Source of the DNA: Formicarius rufipectus
Lineage: Eukaryota; Chordata; Aves; Passeriformes; Formicariidae
Direction: 5' to 3'
NCBI GenBank assembly: GCA_013399695.1
Contig: VXAU01003998.1
Coordinates: 1,534,262-1,598,261, forward strand
DNA length: 64,000 bases
Shown: one piece after another, positions 53,301-60,507 of the stretch
Layout of the letters: the number at the start of each line of letters is the position of its first letter
Position numbering within the stretch: the first letter of the stretch is position 1
Translations under genes and position numbers: made by a program
Notes under the pieces: model-generated
Seen by the model: the letters and a program-made list of their open reading frames with translations, nothing else
Database searches by the model: none
What the model was told of the DNA's origin: nothing

Positions 53301-55082
53301 ACCCACAACCCAAACTTGCAAAAAACCACAGATGCACCCCTTGAAGAGCCACAATACTTCAGGTATTTGGTTTGTGTGGTTTGTTTTTTTTGTGTTTTGG
53401 GTTTTTTTATTCAAATACTGTATATTCAAGGGACAGCTATTTCTGAGTCATGTTTGTTGTTTGTGCCATCTGCTAAGAGTTGTTTAAAACTCTAAGTTTG
53501 GGTCTCAGAAGTTGTGGAGGTGTCCCAGTCCTGCCCACTTCCCAAATACACTGTCTGCACCCAGGTCCCCACATCTCCTATGACTGATCAGTGATCAACT
53601 ACATCCATCTCCCATACATGAACTGCCTCTCAGATCTGCTGACTCAGAGCACCATGGACTGGTTTAGTTCTAGAAGAAGGAAGCAATTTGCCTCTGGAAG
53701 CACAAAGCGACCAGAGAGACCTCCCAAAAGGCATGGAGTCTCCAGTGACAGGTGTGGACAGGCATATCATAGATCCAGGAGCTCACAAGAGCAGGAAAGC
53801 TGCCCAGCAGAAACAGAACTGGGGGTGCTCATTGTTGGCTGGCTGGACATGAGCCAGCAGTGTGCTCAGTTGGGCATGAAGGCCAATGGCATCCTGGATT
53901 GTATCAGGAATAGTGTGGCCAGCAGGACCAGGGCAGTGGTCATCCCACCGTACTCAGCACTGGTGAGGCCACACATTGAATCCTATGTTCAGTTTTGGGC
54001 CCCTCATGACAAGAAAGACATTGAGGCACTGGAACAGGCCCAGAGAAGGGCAACAAAGCTGGTCAAGGGTATGGAGCACAAGCCTTACAAGAAGCAACTG
54101 AGGGAGCGGGTGTTGTTTAGCCTGAAGAAAAGGAGGCTCAGAGGAGACCTTATGACTCTCTACAACTACCTGAAAGAAGGTTGCAGCCCACTGAAGTCAG
54201 TCTCTTCTCACAAATAAGCAACAGGACAAAAGCAAATAGCCTCAAGTTGTGCCAGGGAATGTTTAGATAGGATACTGGGGCAAGTTTCTGTACTGAAAGG
54301 GTTGTGAAGCACTGGAACAGACTGCTCAGGATACTGTTGGAACCACCAGCCCATAGGGTATCTAAAAGATATGTAGGTGTGGCACTTAAGGACATGGTTG
54401 GGTGGTGAACTTGGCAGTGTTAGGTTTATGATTAGACTCAATGATCTTAAGAGTATTTTTCATTCCCAAGTACTCTTTGACTCTATAAAACCAGACAGAA
54501 AAGTCCAGTAAGTGAGAAGCAATGAATCCCACTCAGAGCTGGTTTATTAGACAATCAGGAAAACCCACCTCTGATCAGAAACCTCTGATTTCTGCTACCT
54601 GCAGATTGGGTCACTCTCACACTGCAAGTAAGCAGGCACTAGCTACATCAGCTTTACCCAGAGCCATCAGGCCAGGAAAGGGTACTAGGTGCTACAGCAA
54701 TACAAGTAATAAACAAGCTTTTATTGACTGGGTGTAGCTCGAACACAGTCACAGCTTGCCTGCTAGGTAAGAATACCAAGCATTCCTTTCAGAATCAAGA
54801 ATACCTTTCCCCTTTCCTGCTGGAAAATCTCTTCTCATTTTGCTGGAAAACTACATAGCCTGGCATTTAAGGAAACATGTGCTGTGAACCAAAACAATCC
54901 ATACTCACAGGCATGATTCCAATCTGCATGAAGAGAAAGGTCAGGTCTAGGGCTGCAATCAGGTAGGCAACAAGGATCACTTGTCGCCTCTTAACCTCTC
55001 CCAAGCAGTCATTCTCCTTCGGGGTCTCGTTCTTCATTCCTGAGGCTCCTTCTTCACTTTGAGACATTGCTTTTGTATTCAT
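2240..55082 (-). CDS. SLC22A18: SLC22A18 gene, MFS transporter (coding span, eight exons visible, 3' end missing)
   Basis: This is a multi-exon gene for a major facilitator superfamily membrane transporter of the SLC22A18 (ORCTL2/TSSC5) type. The human protein is a 12-helix, roughly 420-residue polyspecific organic-cation/drug transporter of epithelial membranes. The eight exons join in phase to 322 codons with no stop. Landmarks are a hydrophilic N-terminus (1-33), helix 1 (about 35-56), an MFS motif-A-like loop GRFADKFGARAAL (90-102), the helix 5 glycine motif (162-177), a central loop (about 210-235) and helices 7-9 (240-322). Phases across exons are 0, 2, 1, 2, 1, 1, 0, and every donor is GT and every acceptor AG. 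The remaining about 100 C-terminal residues are not found in bases 1-2239, so the gene runs off the left edge. In mammals the gene is imprinted. That is not expected in birds. Confidence 0.93.
3243..3257. repeat. Poly-T run
   Basis: Fifteen T on the plus strand. No element is recognisable next to it. Confidence 0.9.
6853..6870. repeat. Poly-T run
   Basis: Eighteen T followed by g and a seven-A run, making a small T/A foldback. No element is recognisable next to it. Confidence 0.9.
11461..11590. repeat. T/G-rich low-complexity tract
   Basis: A T run of more than 25 bases is followed by gggggg and then by T-rich sequence with many gttttg and ggttt units on the plus strand. On the transcribed minus strand of the gene this is an A/C-rich tract. 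The plus-strand frames here (Phe/Val/Cys-rich) are artefacts of it. Confidence 0.92.
12082..12182 (-). CDS. SLC22A18: SLC22A18 coding exon 7 (residues 255-288)
   Basis: The exon encodes LFMIMFSIISMDFFGLEAVE (256-275) and SGYLMSYFGVLQI, covering helices 7-8. The human counterpart LFMVMFSIISMDFFQLEAAQ differs at only a few positions, making this one of the most conserved parts of the protein. The acceptor is ttctag (AG at 12184-12183) and the donor gtaagt (12081-12076). It is 101 nt, entering in phase 1 and ending in phase 0 after Ile288. Confidence 0.96.
14041..14112. repeat. Short AT-rich tandem repeat (attagcattatagcatta-type unit)
   Basis: The words ttagcattatagcattat and gaattttattagcattatag recur about two and a half times with a period near 30 bp, each containing agcatta sub-repeats. 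This produces the repetitive MLIK(x)NAIMLIK shadow on the minus strand. It is a local minisatellite. Confidence 0.85.
16294..16323. repeat. Perfect 12-bp inverted repeat (hairpin)
   Basis: ATTTGTAAACTG (16294-16305) and CAGTTTACAAAT (16312-16323) are exact reverse complements separated by six bases (aattta). The flanks do not extend the stem. It lies in the intron between coding exons 6 and 7. No transposon ends or terminator context are visible. Confidence 0.85.
17105..17230 (+). repeat. MIR-like SINE fragment (tentative)
   Basis: The core-like order gagcagagaggtcaagtgtt, ttgccaaaagtcacagatgc and then agtcccagagctttgaccct recalls the conserved MIR core. It lies about 160 bp on the intron side of the coding exon 6 donor. 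The identification is weak. Confidence 0.35.
17393..17503 (-). CDS. SLC22A18: SLC22A18 coding exon 6 (residues 218-255)
   Basis: The exon encodes STSQSGSLFSIREILRLMKF (218-237) then PGVMEVFIVKVFGGLPIG. This is the variable central loop, an amphipathic stretch, and the first part of helix 7. FSIREILRLMKFPGVMEVFIVK parallels human FDLKAIASLLRLPDVPRIFLVK. The acceptor is tctgtag (AG at 17505-17504) and the donor gtaaat (17392-17387). It is 111 nt, with phase 1 on both sides. It lies only 484 bp after exon 5. Confidence 0.92.
17504..17987 (-). other. SLC22A18: SLC22A18 intron between coding exons 5 and 6 (484 bp)
   Basis: This is a short intron bounded by gtaagt and a polypyrimidine/tag acceptor. 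It has no repeat and no extra reading frame. A plus-strand open stretch crossing it and exon 6 (17395-17763) is a shadow. Confidence 0.85.
17988..18088 (-). CDS. SLC22A18: SLC22A18 coding exon 5 (residues 185-218)
   Basis: The exon encodes IFVPIYIGLVGSLINILIAV (185-204) and VWIPLQTKPKSEHS, which is helix 6 and the start of the large cytoplasmic loop. Similarity to human IQCPAILAALATLLGAVLSF TCIPASTK is moderate, but length, phase and the IPxxTK end all fit. The acceptor is tttgcag (AG at 18090-18089) and the donor gtaagt (17987-17982). It is 101 nt, enters in phase 2 and leaves in phase 1. No other stretch of the 31-kb intron offered a competing helix-6 exon. Confidence 0.88.
19665..19684. 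repeat. (AT)n(AC)n microsatellite
   Basis: A short AT run passes directly into about seven AC units. It is preceded by an A-rich run. Confidence 0.9.
23268..23312. repeat. TG/TA/CA-rich simple repeat
   Basis: This alternating purine-pyrimidine tract (tatgtgtgggtgtatataca then tacatatatatgtacaaaca) is imperfect and contains a palindromic tacatatatatgta core. Confidence 0.8.
24494..24512. repeat. (CA)n microsatellite
   Basis: An uninterrupted run of CA dinucleotides, about nine units, lies in the giant intron. Confidence 0.95.
27040..27460 (+). repeat. Old CR1/L3-lineage LINE remnant
   Basis: On the plus strand the sequence follows the layout I associate with old sauropsid CR1 3' ends. A degraded QRRATRMIHG-like segment sits near 27085-27115. 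An aaactgggaagcaccaaac-type motif lies near 27267, and ggttcaaaagaaaaagaaag at about 27301. A tggagtttgttgcca motif and then agattagataaatacttgga (27406 on) end it. The copy is riddled with indels and lacks the terminal repeats of young bird CR1s. The family name is from recall. Confidence 0.55.
30549..30672 (-). repeat. tRNA-Ile-derived SINE with CR1-like tail (TguSINE1-like)
   Basis: This is a second copy in the same orientation. On the minus strand it has GCTCAGCTGGTTAGAGAG (box A), GTGCTAATAACAGC (Ile anticodon loop) and GGGTTTGATCC (box B), then a tail ending in TTCCAATGCCGAATATTCTA and TGAAT. The junction region is slightly shorter and more diverged than in the copy at 46184-46323, so it is probably older. 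It is not a functional tRNA gene: the acceptor stem is lost. Confidence 0.8.
31290..31455 (+). repeat. MIR-like SINE fragment (tentative)
   Basis: It contains cagggaaatgaagcacagaa, agtaaggtctcataaa, then a caggtgtctcacatgcaagt block and tagtgctcagaccagtgaat, which parallels the MIR end (gtgctctaaccactggacc). It is an old copy on the plus strand, antisense to the host gene. Confidence 0.45.
34530..34586. repeat. (CAAA)n-like A/C-rich stretch
   Basis: Repeated aaacaaac, accaaac and aaaacaaaac words on the plus strand form a degenerate simple repeat. Confidence 0.75.
40163..41150 (-). repeat. CR1 LINE, internally deleted copy
   Basis: The copy begins (its 3' end) with cagaatgtcttgggctgg-type CR1 terminal sequence at 40165. 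Read on the minus strand, 41150 to about 40700 is the endonuclease/linker part of ORF2 (DxxxxALYxQIG- and LECMELxPGMD-like segments, broken by indels). About 40540-40380 matches the WMxKxLLDKLKH...ARDQVRK linker. From 40375 the sequence jumps to the ORF2 C-terminus (RGLEHLSY, LGVFSLERRRL) and the 3' UTR. The reverse-transcriptase core is absent, so the element has an internal deletion of well over a kilobase. Confidence 0.82.
42308..42319. repeat. Poly-A run
   Basis: About twelve A following aatatatt. No LINE or SINE tail is recognisable beside it. Confidence 0.8.
42545..42650 (+). repeat. MIR-like SINE fragment (tentative)
   Basis: The order gtccagagggatgggatgac, ttactcacatcacaggaaaa and then cagagccaaatcccaatcca resembles the central core of MIR (cagagaggttaagtgacttg...cacacagg...cagagctggga). 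It is weak and diverged. Confidence 0.35.
43140..43215. promoter_or_regulatory. Small CpG cluster with TCTCGCGA core (candidate regulatory site)
   Basis: About nine CpGs fall within roughly 75 bp, including gcgatctcgcgaccacgc and tcacccgccgcc. TCTCGCGA is most of the palindromic TCTCGCGAGA promoter element known from vertebrate CpG-island promoters. The cluster stands in an otherwise CpG-depleted intron. The role is inferred, with no transcript evidence. Confidence 0.3.
46184..46323 (-). repeat. tRNA-Ile-derived SINE with CR1-like tail (TguSINE1-like)
   Basis: Read on the minus strand from about 46323, it starts with a tRNA-like head: box A GTAGCTCACTGGGTTAGAA, an anticodon loop CTAATAA (AAT, isoleucine) and a box B-like GGGTTTGGTCCC. 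It then passes through GGGCCATTCACTTCAGAG to a CR1-like 3' end, GGGTCCCTTCCAACTCGGAA then TATTCTGTGA. This head-tail fusion is what I recall of the passerine TguSINE1, whose tail lets CR1 machinery mobilise it. About 140 bp, apparently full length. Confidence 0.82.
47060..47790. promoter_or_regulatory. CpG-rich patch within the giant intron (candidate regulatory element)
   Basis: I count about 18 CpG dinucleotides between 47401 and 47790, thirteen of them in roughly 240 bp (47410-47645), and about seven more at 47067-47160. The surrounding intron has long stretches with almost none. The patch starts about 1.7 kb downstream of coding exon 4. It has no repeat signature. A CpG-rich, unmethylated-looking island inside an intron can be an alternative promoter or enhancer. 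This function is inferred from composition only. Confidence 0.4.
49493..49625 (-). CDS. SLC22A18: SLC22A18 coding exon 4 (residues 140-184)
   Basis: The exon encodes GAQKVITDMTTSSQRADALG (140-159) followed by KLGLCFGIAIITGSALGGVL (160-179) and STKFG. The human counterparts are AQMVITDLSAPEERPAALG and RLGLCFGVGVILGSLLGGTL. The glycine-rich helix 5 (162-177) resembles the MFS antiporter motif C. The acceptor is atgcag (AG at 49627-49626) and the donor gtgagt (49492-49487). It is 133 nt and ends in phase 2. A 31.4-kb intron follows. Confidence 0.95.
50028..50082 (+). repeat. CR1 3' tail fragment
   Basis: The stretch contains ttggactctgaacttaaagg and tcttttccaacccaaatgat followed by tccatgatt, the CR1 3' end on the plus strand. 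It lies in the intron between coding exons 3 and 4 and is followed immediately by an (AT)n run (50083-50093). It may extend further left in a form too diverged to see. Confidence 0.75.
50545..50640 (+). repeat. MIR-like SINE fragment (tentative)
   Basis: It resembles the 3' half of MIR: tgaagatcatacaggaggat, ggacctggaactacgg, then taagtcctgctttccat and ctaatacacctgctgcctc, parallel to the usual cccagtcc...taaccactagacc...tgcctc order. Short and diverged. Confidence 0.4.
50788..50933 (-). CDS. SLC22A18: SLC22A18 coding exon 3 (residues 92-140)
   Basis: The exon starts G TTT GCA GAC and gives FADKFGARAALILSCASGGV (92-111) followed by FFLLMSISTSIPLLFLSRLP (112-131) and GLFMHGIPG. Residues 90-102 form the MFS motif A between helices 2 and 3 (G-R-F-A-D-K-x-G-A-R). 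SRLPGLFMHGIP matches human SRLPGALMHTLP in helix 4. The acceptor is cag (AG at 50935-50934) and the donor gtaaga (50787-50782). It is 146 nt and ends in phase 1, splitting a Gly codon. Confidence 0.95.
50934..52711 (-). other. SLC22A18: SLC22A18 intron between coding exons 2 and 3 (1.8 kb)
   Basis: The sequence is AT-rich non-coding DNA. I see no identifiable repeat, RNA gene or exon. Confidence 0.8.
52712..52809 (-). CDS. SLC22A18: SLC22A18 coding exon 2 (residues 59-91)
   Basis: The exon encodes YLAKSLGLDSVGFGYLQTTF (59-78) and then GVLQLMGGYIFGR, nearly identical to the human stretch YLSRKLGLDSIAFGYLQTTF. It covers the luminal/extracellular loop 1 and helix 2. The acceptor is ttttgag (AG at 52811-52810) and the donor gtaggt (52711-52706). 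It is 98 nt and ends in phase 2, splitting the Arg codon (AG/G). There is no nearby alternative in-frame reading. Confidence 0.95.
53369..53412. repeat. T/G-rich simple stretch
   Basis: Sequence of the type gtttgtgtggtttgtttttt followed by tgtgttttgggtttttt, low complexity on the plus strand. Confidence 0.8.
53785..54490 (+). repeat. CR1 LINE, 3' part (ORF2 C-terminus plus 3' UTR)
   Basis: The plus strand reads as the C-terminus of CR1 ORF2. Landmarks include ESCPAETELGVL, SRTRAVVIPPYSALVRPHIE, EALEQAQRRATKLVKG and LFSLKKRRLRGDL. It continues beyond a stop near 54217 into sequence still translating partly like the CR1 end (WNRLL-type region). The 3' end near 54420-54487 has the degraded gatcttaaga...tctata signature of bird CR1. 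The copy is 5'-truncated and inactive, and antisense to SLC22A18 within its intron. Confidence 0.88.
54909..55082 (-). CDS. SLC22A18: SLC22A18 coding exon 1 (residues 1-58)
   Basis: The exon encodes a hydrophilic, Glu/Lys-rich N-terminus (MNTKAMSQSEEG...) and the first transmembrane helix, VILVAYLIAALDLTFLFMQI (35-54), which aligns with the human helix VILLTYVLAATELTCLFMQF. It is exactly 58 codons and ends in phase 0 at the proline of GIMP. The donor on the minus strand is gtgagt (54908-54903). I chose the ATG at 55082 because it is the first ATG after the acceptor. The amino end is poorly conserved in this family, so codon 6 or 16 could also be the start. Confidence 0.9.
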
Positions 55083-55114
55083 AGTGCTCACAGAATGACT
55101 TGGTGCAGTACAGG
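55083..55114 (-). other. SLC22A18: SLC22A18 5'-UTR part of first coding exon
   Basis: On the minus strand a pyrimidine-rich tract ending in tttttcag (55122-55115) precedes this stretch, which leads into the ATG at 55082-55080. The acceptor implies at least one further upstream exon, probably non-coding. The stretch is 32 nt long, so a start codon in an upstream exon would need the right phase to join the transporter frame. The ATG has A at -3, an acceptable initiation context. Other in-frame ATGs lie at codons 6 and 16. Confidence 0.6.
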
Positions 55115-55874
55115 CTGAAAAATGACACGAAGGCACTTTGTGGCTGAGAACAAGAAGCACAGATAAGGTGCAGAAGCTGTGTGTACAGTTCAAGGCTTAC
55201 GGTGTAAAAGGTGCTGAGTCAGCACATTGCAGATTTATTGTTTCCTTTTTTTTTTCCCCCCCCCTTTCCTTTGCTTACTTGCCAGGCAGGATCAAAGATA
55301 ACCGTACACCAAAACATAGGTTTCATTCTTTAGCCTTGTCCCAGGTGGGTTCATTTCTTCAAGTGCCATCACAATAAAGATCAGCTTGAGAGCCCCCGCA
55401 AAGTGAAAGTGGACATTGCCCCAAACAAGGCCATGTGACAAACTCTTCAACTCTTTTAACTCTTTCACTGCTTCACTTTTATCCCCTCTGGTGGCTTAGA
55501 AGAGATACCTGTTTTAGTTCTTCATAAAAGGCATTTTGATACGATTTTTGGAGGTTGCAAGTGAAGCTTACAGCAGAACAGCTATTTCCAAGTCCTCATG
55601 CTTCTTGCAGTAGATTTATGCAAATCCTGGAACACAGACAGATCTTGAATGCAGTTAGAGCTACTCTCACCAGCACCTCTCGCTGAGCCATTTCCCCTAC
55701 TTTATCAGGTGCTGCAAATTTACAGAAAATCTGAGCTAGCAGATGTCACTCCACTCAGAGTACAAATTACCAGCCAATGCCAAAAACATTTTTAAAAAAT
55801 GAAGTATTAAATCCACAGAAATCATAGGCTGACTGCAAACTGACGAATTCAATAAATAAGACTCCTTTATCCTT

Positions 55875-55978
55875 TGGAGGTTTTGTTGTTTGCTTGCTTG
55901 TTTACTCAGGGTTTTATTTGTTTGTCTATTTGCTTGTTGGCTTGGGGGTCTATTTGTTTGTTTTCTTATTTGTTAAAG
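55875..55978. repeat. Degenerate (TTTG)n/(TTGC)n repeat
   Basis: Many gtttgtttg and ttgcttgcttg words with interruptions extend for about 100 bp, directly left of the CR1 copy at 56050. Confidence 0.85.
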
Positions 55979-56049
55979 CCTGGAAGTCTGGTTGAGCATT
56001 ATCTTTATTTTAAAGAGAAAAATAAAGCAGAGATCCCAATGCTCTGACT

Positions 56050-56835
56050 TTGTAGAATTACAGGACTTTTGGAAGGAACTGGAGATCTCATCCACCCTGC
56101 TGCTTGGACACATCAGTTCAAATACGTCTTTCTCTAGGCAAGCTTTGAAAACCTCAAAGAAAAGAGATATTCCCCCTCCCTTAGTATCTGGAAAAGACAT
56201 TTTTCCTAATGTCCAATCTGGATTTCTCGAGCTGCAGCTTGCACCTGTTGTTCCTCATGGTATCTGCTGCTACTACCAGGAGGACTCTGCATGCATCATC
56301 TGTGGAGCTGCCCTCCAACTAGCAGCAGGGTACGGCTAGATAACCCCAGCCTCCCCTTTGCCAGGCTGAACAAGCCAAATTCCCTCCACCTCTTTCAATA
56401 TTAGGTACTCTAGACCACTTAACTTTTTGGAAGCTCTCCCTTGGGTCCAATCCAGTTTGTCTACATGCCTCTTGAAGTGGTAGGCCCAACACTGAGTCAG
56501 CCTCACCAGCAGCAAGCAAAGGGGAATGGAATCTTCCCTAAACATCCTGGTTTTGCTCCTCCTCAAATGCCCCATTACATGATTTCCCTTATTCCTGACG
56601 AGAGTGCATCCCTTAGCTCATGCAGCATCACCGTCACCCACGATCCTCATACTGTGGGTGCCACACCTCCAGGCAGGTCTCAGCACTGGTGCAGGTCGAT
56701 ATTCTGCCCCAGGCTTGAGGCAAACTATTGCCACTTACATCTTGTTGAAAACCTTGGAGGTTTGGTTGATCCAGCTCTCATGTTTCAAGTAGACCTTTCA
56801 GCCTGTCTCATCACTGACCATGTCAGCCAGTCCCT
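56050..56835 (-). repeat. CR1 LINE, 3' region
   Basis: On the plus strand it opens with a degraded form of the CR1 3' terminus in reverse (gaattacaggacttttggaa..., 56056 on). The usual CR1 landmarks follow in order: the tgtccaatctggatttctcg stretch, the ccaggctgaacaagccaaat stretch near 56361, a cctcaccag block near 56503, and a segment like the ggtgcaggac/ttgttgaa block of CR1 near 56690-56750. The orientation is therefore minus, the same as SLC22A18. It is old, with many indels and no ORF. Confidence 0.8.
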
Positions 56836-58920
56836 CTAACATAGGAACACGTCAGTTCAGAAGCAGAGGCTTCACTCACCATGAAGGCTCACACAGACAC
56901 ATCAACACAAAGACACACACAGGTGTTTGCTGGATCGGATCTGGTTGGAATGGTTGACAGTGCTCCAGGTTTCCAACTGAGTCTAGGGAGAGTGAACTGT
57001 AAGATCTCTGGGCACACCTTTTTGTTCAACACAAGTCACTAGAGAGTCCTGGGATTTGCTGAAGGCTGCCAGACTCTACTTCCTGGTGAAGAAAGAAAAG
57101 GACCAAAGGTTAAATCTTTTAGCAGGTGTAGGTACCACATCACTGGACACTGCACAGAAACAACCTCTCACAAACTCAGGCAGAGTATGAGTAAAAAAGC
57201 ACTTTTAAAGAATTACTTTCCTACAGCAATACCAGCACTCAAACTGATCCTGCTCACAAGACCCCAGAATGTGTAGCTGTTACTGAAGAAAGATGATTAC
57301 CCAGCATGTATCCCAGTTAGCAAAGGATCAGTGCTTGACATTTGGCTCATCTCAGAATAAAACAATAGGTTTGCTTGCACTTTGAATGTCCTTCAGCACA
57401 GTACCAACATCATCACTCCCTGGTTTGCACTGGATAGGCACAATGTACAAATTACCAGCATTGAATAGAAGAGTAAAATTAATGACAGAACTCTGTTTTT
57501 GGAGGTTTTGAGACAACCAAAAAGGAAACTCATGCAAATGCAATGTAAAACATTGCTTACAGGAAACCTTGCTGACTTGGACTTTAAAAGCATCAATATT
57601 TTGACTGGTGAATGTGTCTCAGCAGCAACCAAAACCAGATCCCGGAGAGGCAACTGAAGGAAGCAATGACTTGCAGATGCAGCCACTCTGCATTAGATAT
57701 AAGCCTCATCCTGCCAGGGTATGCAGTGCAGACAGCTAACCAGCCACATGCTCTCAGTTGGATTTAGCTTCTTTTTACTGGAATTGACACGGGAAGTGGA
57801 GTAAAAAATCCAGAATTTAATTTCCAGTCTCTGGGGCAAAAGACACAGTTCTAAAAAGCAGGAAACCAAACATCTAGTGCCTGGTATGGAGGTGTCCATG
57901 GAGAATAAGCTATGATTATTAGGCTTGGTTCCAGTTGATGGCTCAGTATCCAAGCCTGTTCCTTAGCATCCCAGATCAGGCTGCAAGTAAGAAAATGCCC
58001 TGGATCCAACTCAGTGATCCTCCTCTTGCAATAGTCTCTTTGAGAAGGATCATTTACATCCCCATCCTTGCACTTGGGCACAGACAGGACAAAGGCAAGA
58101 TGGTGGAAGTTTAAAGCCATGAGCCAAGTCACGTCCATGCTGCCCTGGCCTCAAGGATGCAGGGATGAGCTGTATTCTCCAAACTTGGCCAAGATGTTGG
58201 CTGCTTCAAATAATCTCAGTATCATCTTGCAAGTCTTCTGCACAGGAACTTGGACTTTTCTGACTTTCAGCACCTGATTTTTAAAATCTTGGCCCATGAA
58301 TCAGTCAATCTAAGGGATAAATGTGGCAGCAGGAGCATTAATAGAAATACAACCAGTGCGATTGACACAAGGCAGATCCGTCTCCTCCCCTGAATAAGAA
58401 GTATCACTGAAAATGTCTGCAGGAGCCTAAGTATGATGAAGATTAACTTTGGTCTCAGCTGCTCTCCACCGAACATCATGTGTGTAGCCATCCAGCTCAG
58501 GGCCAGTTAATTTATACCTGTAATGATAATGCACCATTAATGACAGATGGCATAAGTTGGCACTACACTTTTATCTAAAAGCTCCTTCTGGCTCAGTTAT
58601 AGACTACACCACAGGCAGCACCTGGTCACTGACAAGCCTTGTTTGGAAAGTAAAATTAATTTTAAAACTGGGGAGGAACAGTTTTTTCCAAGAGGAAATT
58701 AATTAACTTGGGTAGGATAAATAAACTTTAAATGGACAGATATTTCAGGGAGACTATGGTGAAAGCAAGTAAGGAGATAAATATCTTGTGATAAAATTGA
58801 AGATTAGGCCATTAGCTATGCATTAAGCCCTTGACACTTATTCTCAACATTTTTGGAGCATTTATAGTAGCCTTTTCTGGTATATCTTTTCTAAGGTCTA
58901 ATTCTAAGGTGATCTCTAGG

Positions 58921-58968
58921 AAAAAAAAAAAAAAAAGGAAAAAATAAGAAATAAGGAAAAAAAAAAAA
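58921..58968. repeat. A-rich stretch
   Basis: A16 followed by aaggaaaa/aataagg words and another A12. Simple A-rich sequence. Confidence 0.9.
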
Positions 58969-60192
58969 CCCTAGAGTAGAAAACCTGAGAACATCTTTAA
59001 AAAAATATTAAAGTTTACTAATTATGTTACTTGGGCAGAAATCTTTTCTTAAATTACTGGAAATGGGAAGCAAGGCCAGTACATGCATGGGAAGGGGGAA
59101 ATCCACCCACATCAATAAGAGAAGTTGAAAATGTTGCTTACAAAAAGGCAAACTCTGGGGAAATACATCTCAAATCCTTCTCTGAACTTCTGTTTTTCCA
59201 CAGAGGAAGCTTAACATGATCTGGAGAAACATGAGGTACCATGGAAGGGATTCGGCTCTCTACAGAGAGAGTCAAAACAAGCTTTACAGCCTCAAAAGAG
59301 CCTTGAAGAGGGATGGAAGTGCAGATGTGCTGCCCAGCAATGAAGGCCAGCTCTCAGGCCTCAAATCCTCTATGAATGTGAAGATTCTATGAATAAAGTC
59401 TCTTCAGCTAAGCAAAAAATCAGTGGAGTGACCCAAATCCTACTCCAGCACAGATCAGTCACAAATCCTTGCCCTTGTGGGGATGCATCCATACCCATGG
59501 CAAGCATGAGAGCTGCCTGGGAATGCCAGGGAGGGCATCGCTGCCTCTTGCATTCAGCAAAACTTCAATTTCTCCTTGCAAAGAGATACTGCATTTCAAT
59601 GGGCTGTGTGCTGGGGGTGCCAAGAGGGACATGAGGTGTGAGATGAATAATTATGAGCATACTTCTTCTCCCTGCCCAAGAAGCAGCAAAGATAACCCTG
59701 CTTCTCTTTGAAAGAGCATCACGAGGCCACCACATGAAAAACAGCAAGGCATGCAGATATTCAGACAAGGAGGGACATAAAAACCCTTTATGGAGACACA
59801 GTCCTCAGGGAGCTATTGTCCTAGGGATGTTTCTTAGATTCTGTAATATGAGACAGGAAATGGAAGAAATATCTCGAAGTGATTCCTCAATAGTGGGAAT
59901 ACTGAATTGCTGTAATGAGGGAAACTGCTCAACACCAGCTATGGTCAGTGGGAGCTATCAAACTGCAGGATCTGGCCTGATCCCTCTCTTCCCCTGGCCC
60001 TAAGACTAAGGGAACAGGCCTCATTTGTATTCTGGTGAAAGATTTATACAGTTAAGCAAATAAGTGCATAAACGGTCCGGTATTGCCAAAATTATATTCC
60101 ATGTTTGTTGACTGATTTATTCCTTTGTCTAATTGTATTCATGAAAAAAGCAGCTCACTAATGAATGGAAAAAGACTCCACATGGCCAGCAT

Positions 60193-60219
60193 AAAAAAAA
60201 AAAAAAAAAAAAAAAAAAA
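60193..60219. repeat. Poly-A run (27 A)
   Basis: This is the longest pure homopolymer on the right side of the window. No retroposed gene or SINE could be read immediately upstream. It may be a microsatellite. Confidence 0.92.
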
Positions 60220-60507
60220 GCCATGTTTAGTTTACAGAATAGCACAGTCTTCAGGGACTTTCATAAAAACTGCAGAGACAGTCCAAATTGACAATGAAAT
60301 CAGATTCCTGATGGCTGCTAAACTCTTTTGGTTTTTTCCTATGTATGTATTAAATTGCAAAAAGCAATTATTTATAATTTGTTTTTATAAAAATGCTGGT
60401 GCACTTATGCTGCTTGGCAAATTATTTTGTGAAATGGAAGAGGCTATTGTTCATTCTCTTGGTAAAGTCTTTGTTACTTAGCATATTAAACTGCAAATCA
60501 CATTTTA

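Larger units (their letters stand above)
52810..54908 (-). other. SLC22A18: SLC22A18 intron between coding exons 1 and 2 (2.1 kb)
   Basis: The intron is dominated by a CR1 3' fragment on the plus strand (53785-54490), antisense to the gene. A T/G-rich run lies at 53369-53412. The 208-codon plus-strand frame at 53591-54217 is mostly this CR1. Confidence 0.85.

Noticed and set aside
56319..56575. Minus-strand frames upstream of the gene considered as an N-terminal coding exon
   Set aside because: The sequence is the 3' region of a CR1 element.
60193..60219. Poly-A run considered as the tail of a processed pseudogene
   Set aside because: No reading frame, exon-like sequence or target-site duplication could be recognised on its 5' side.
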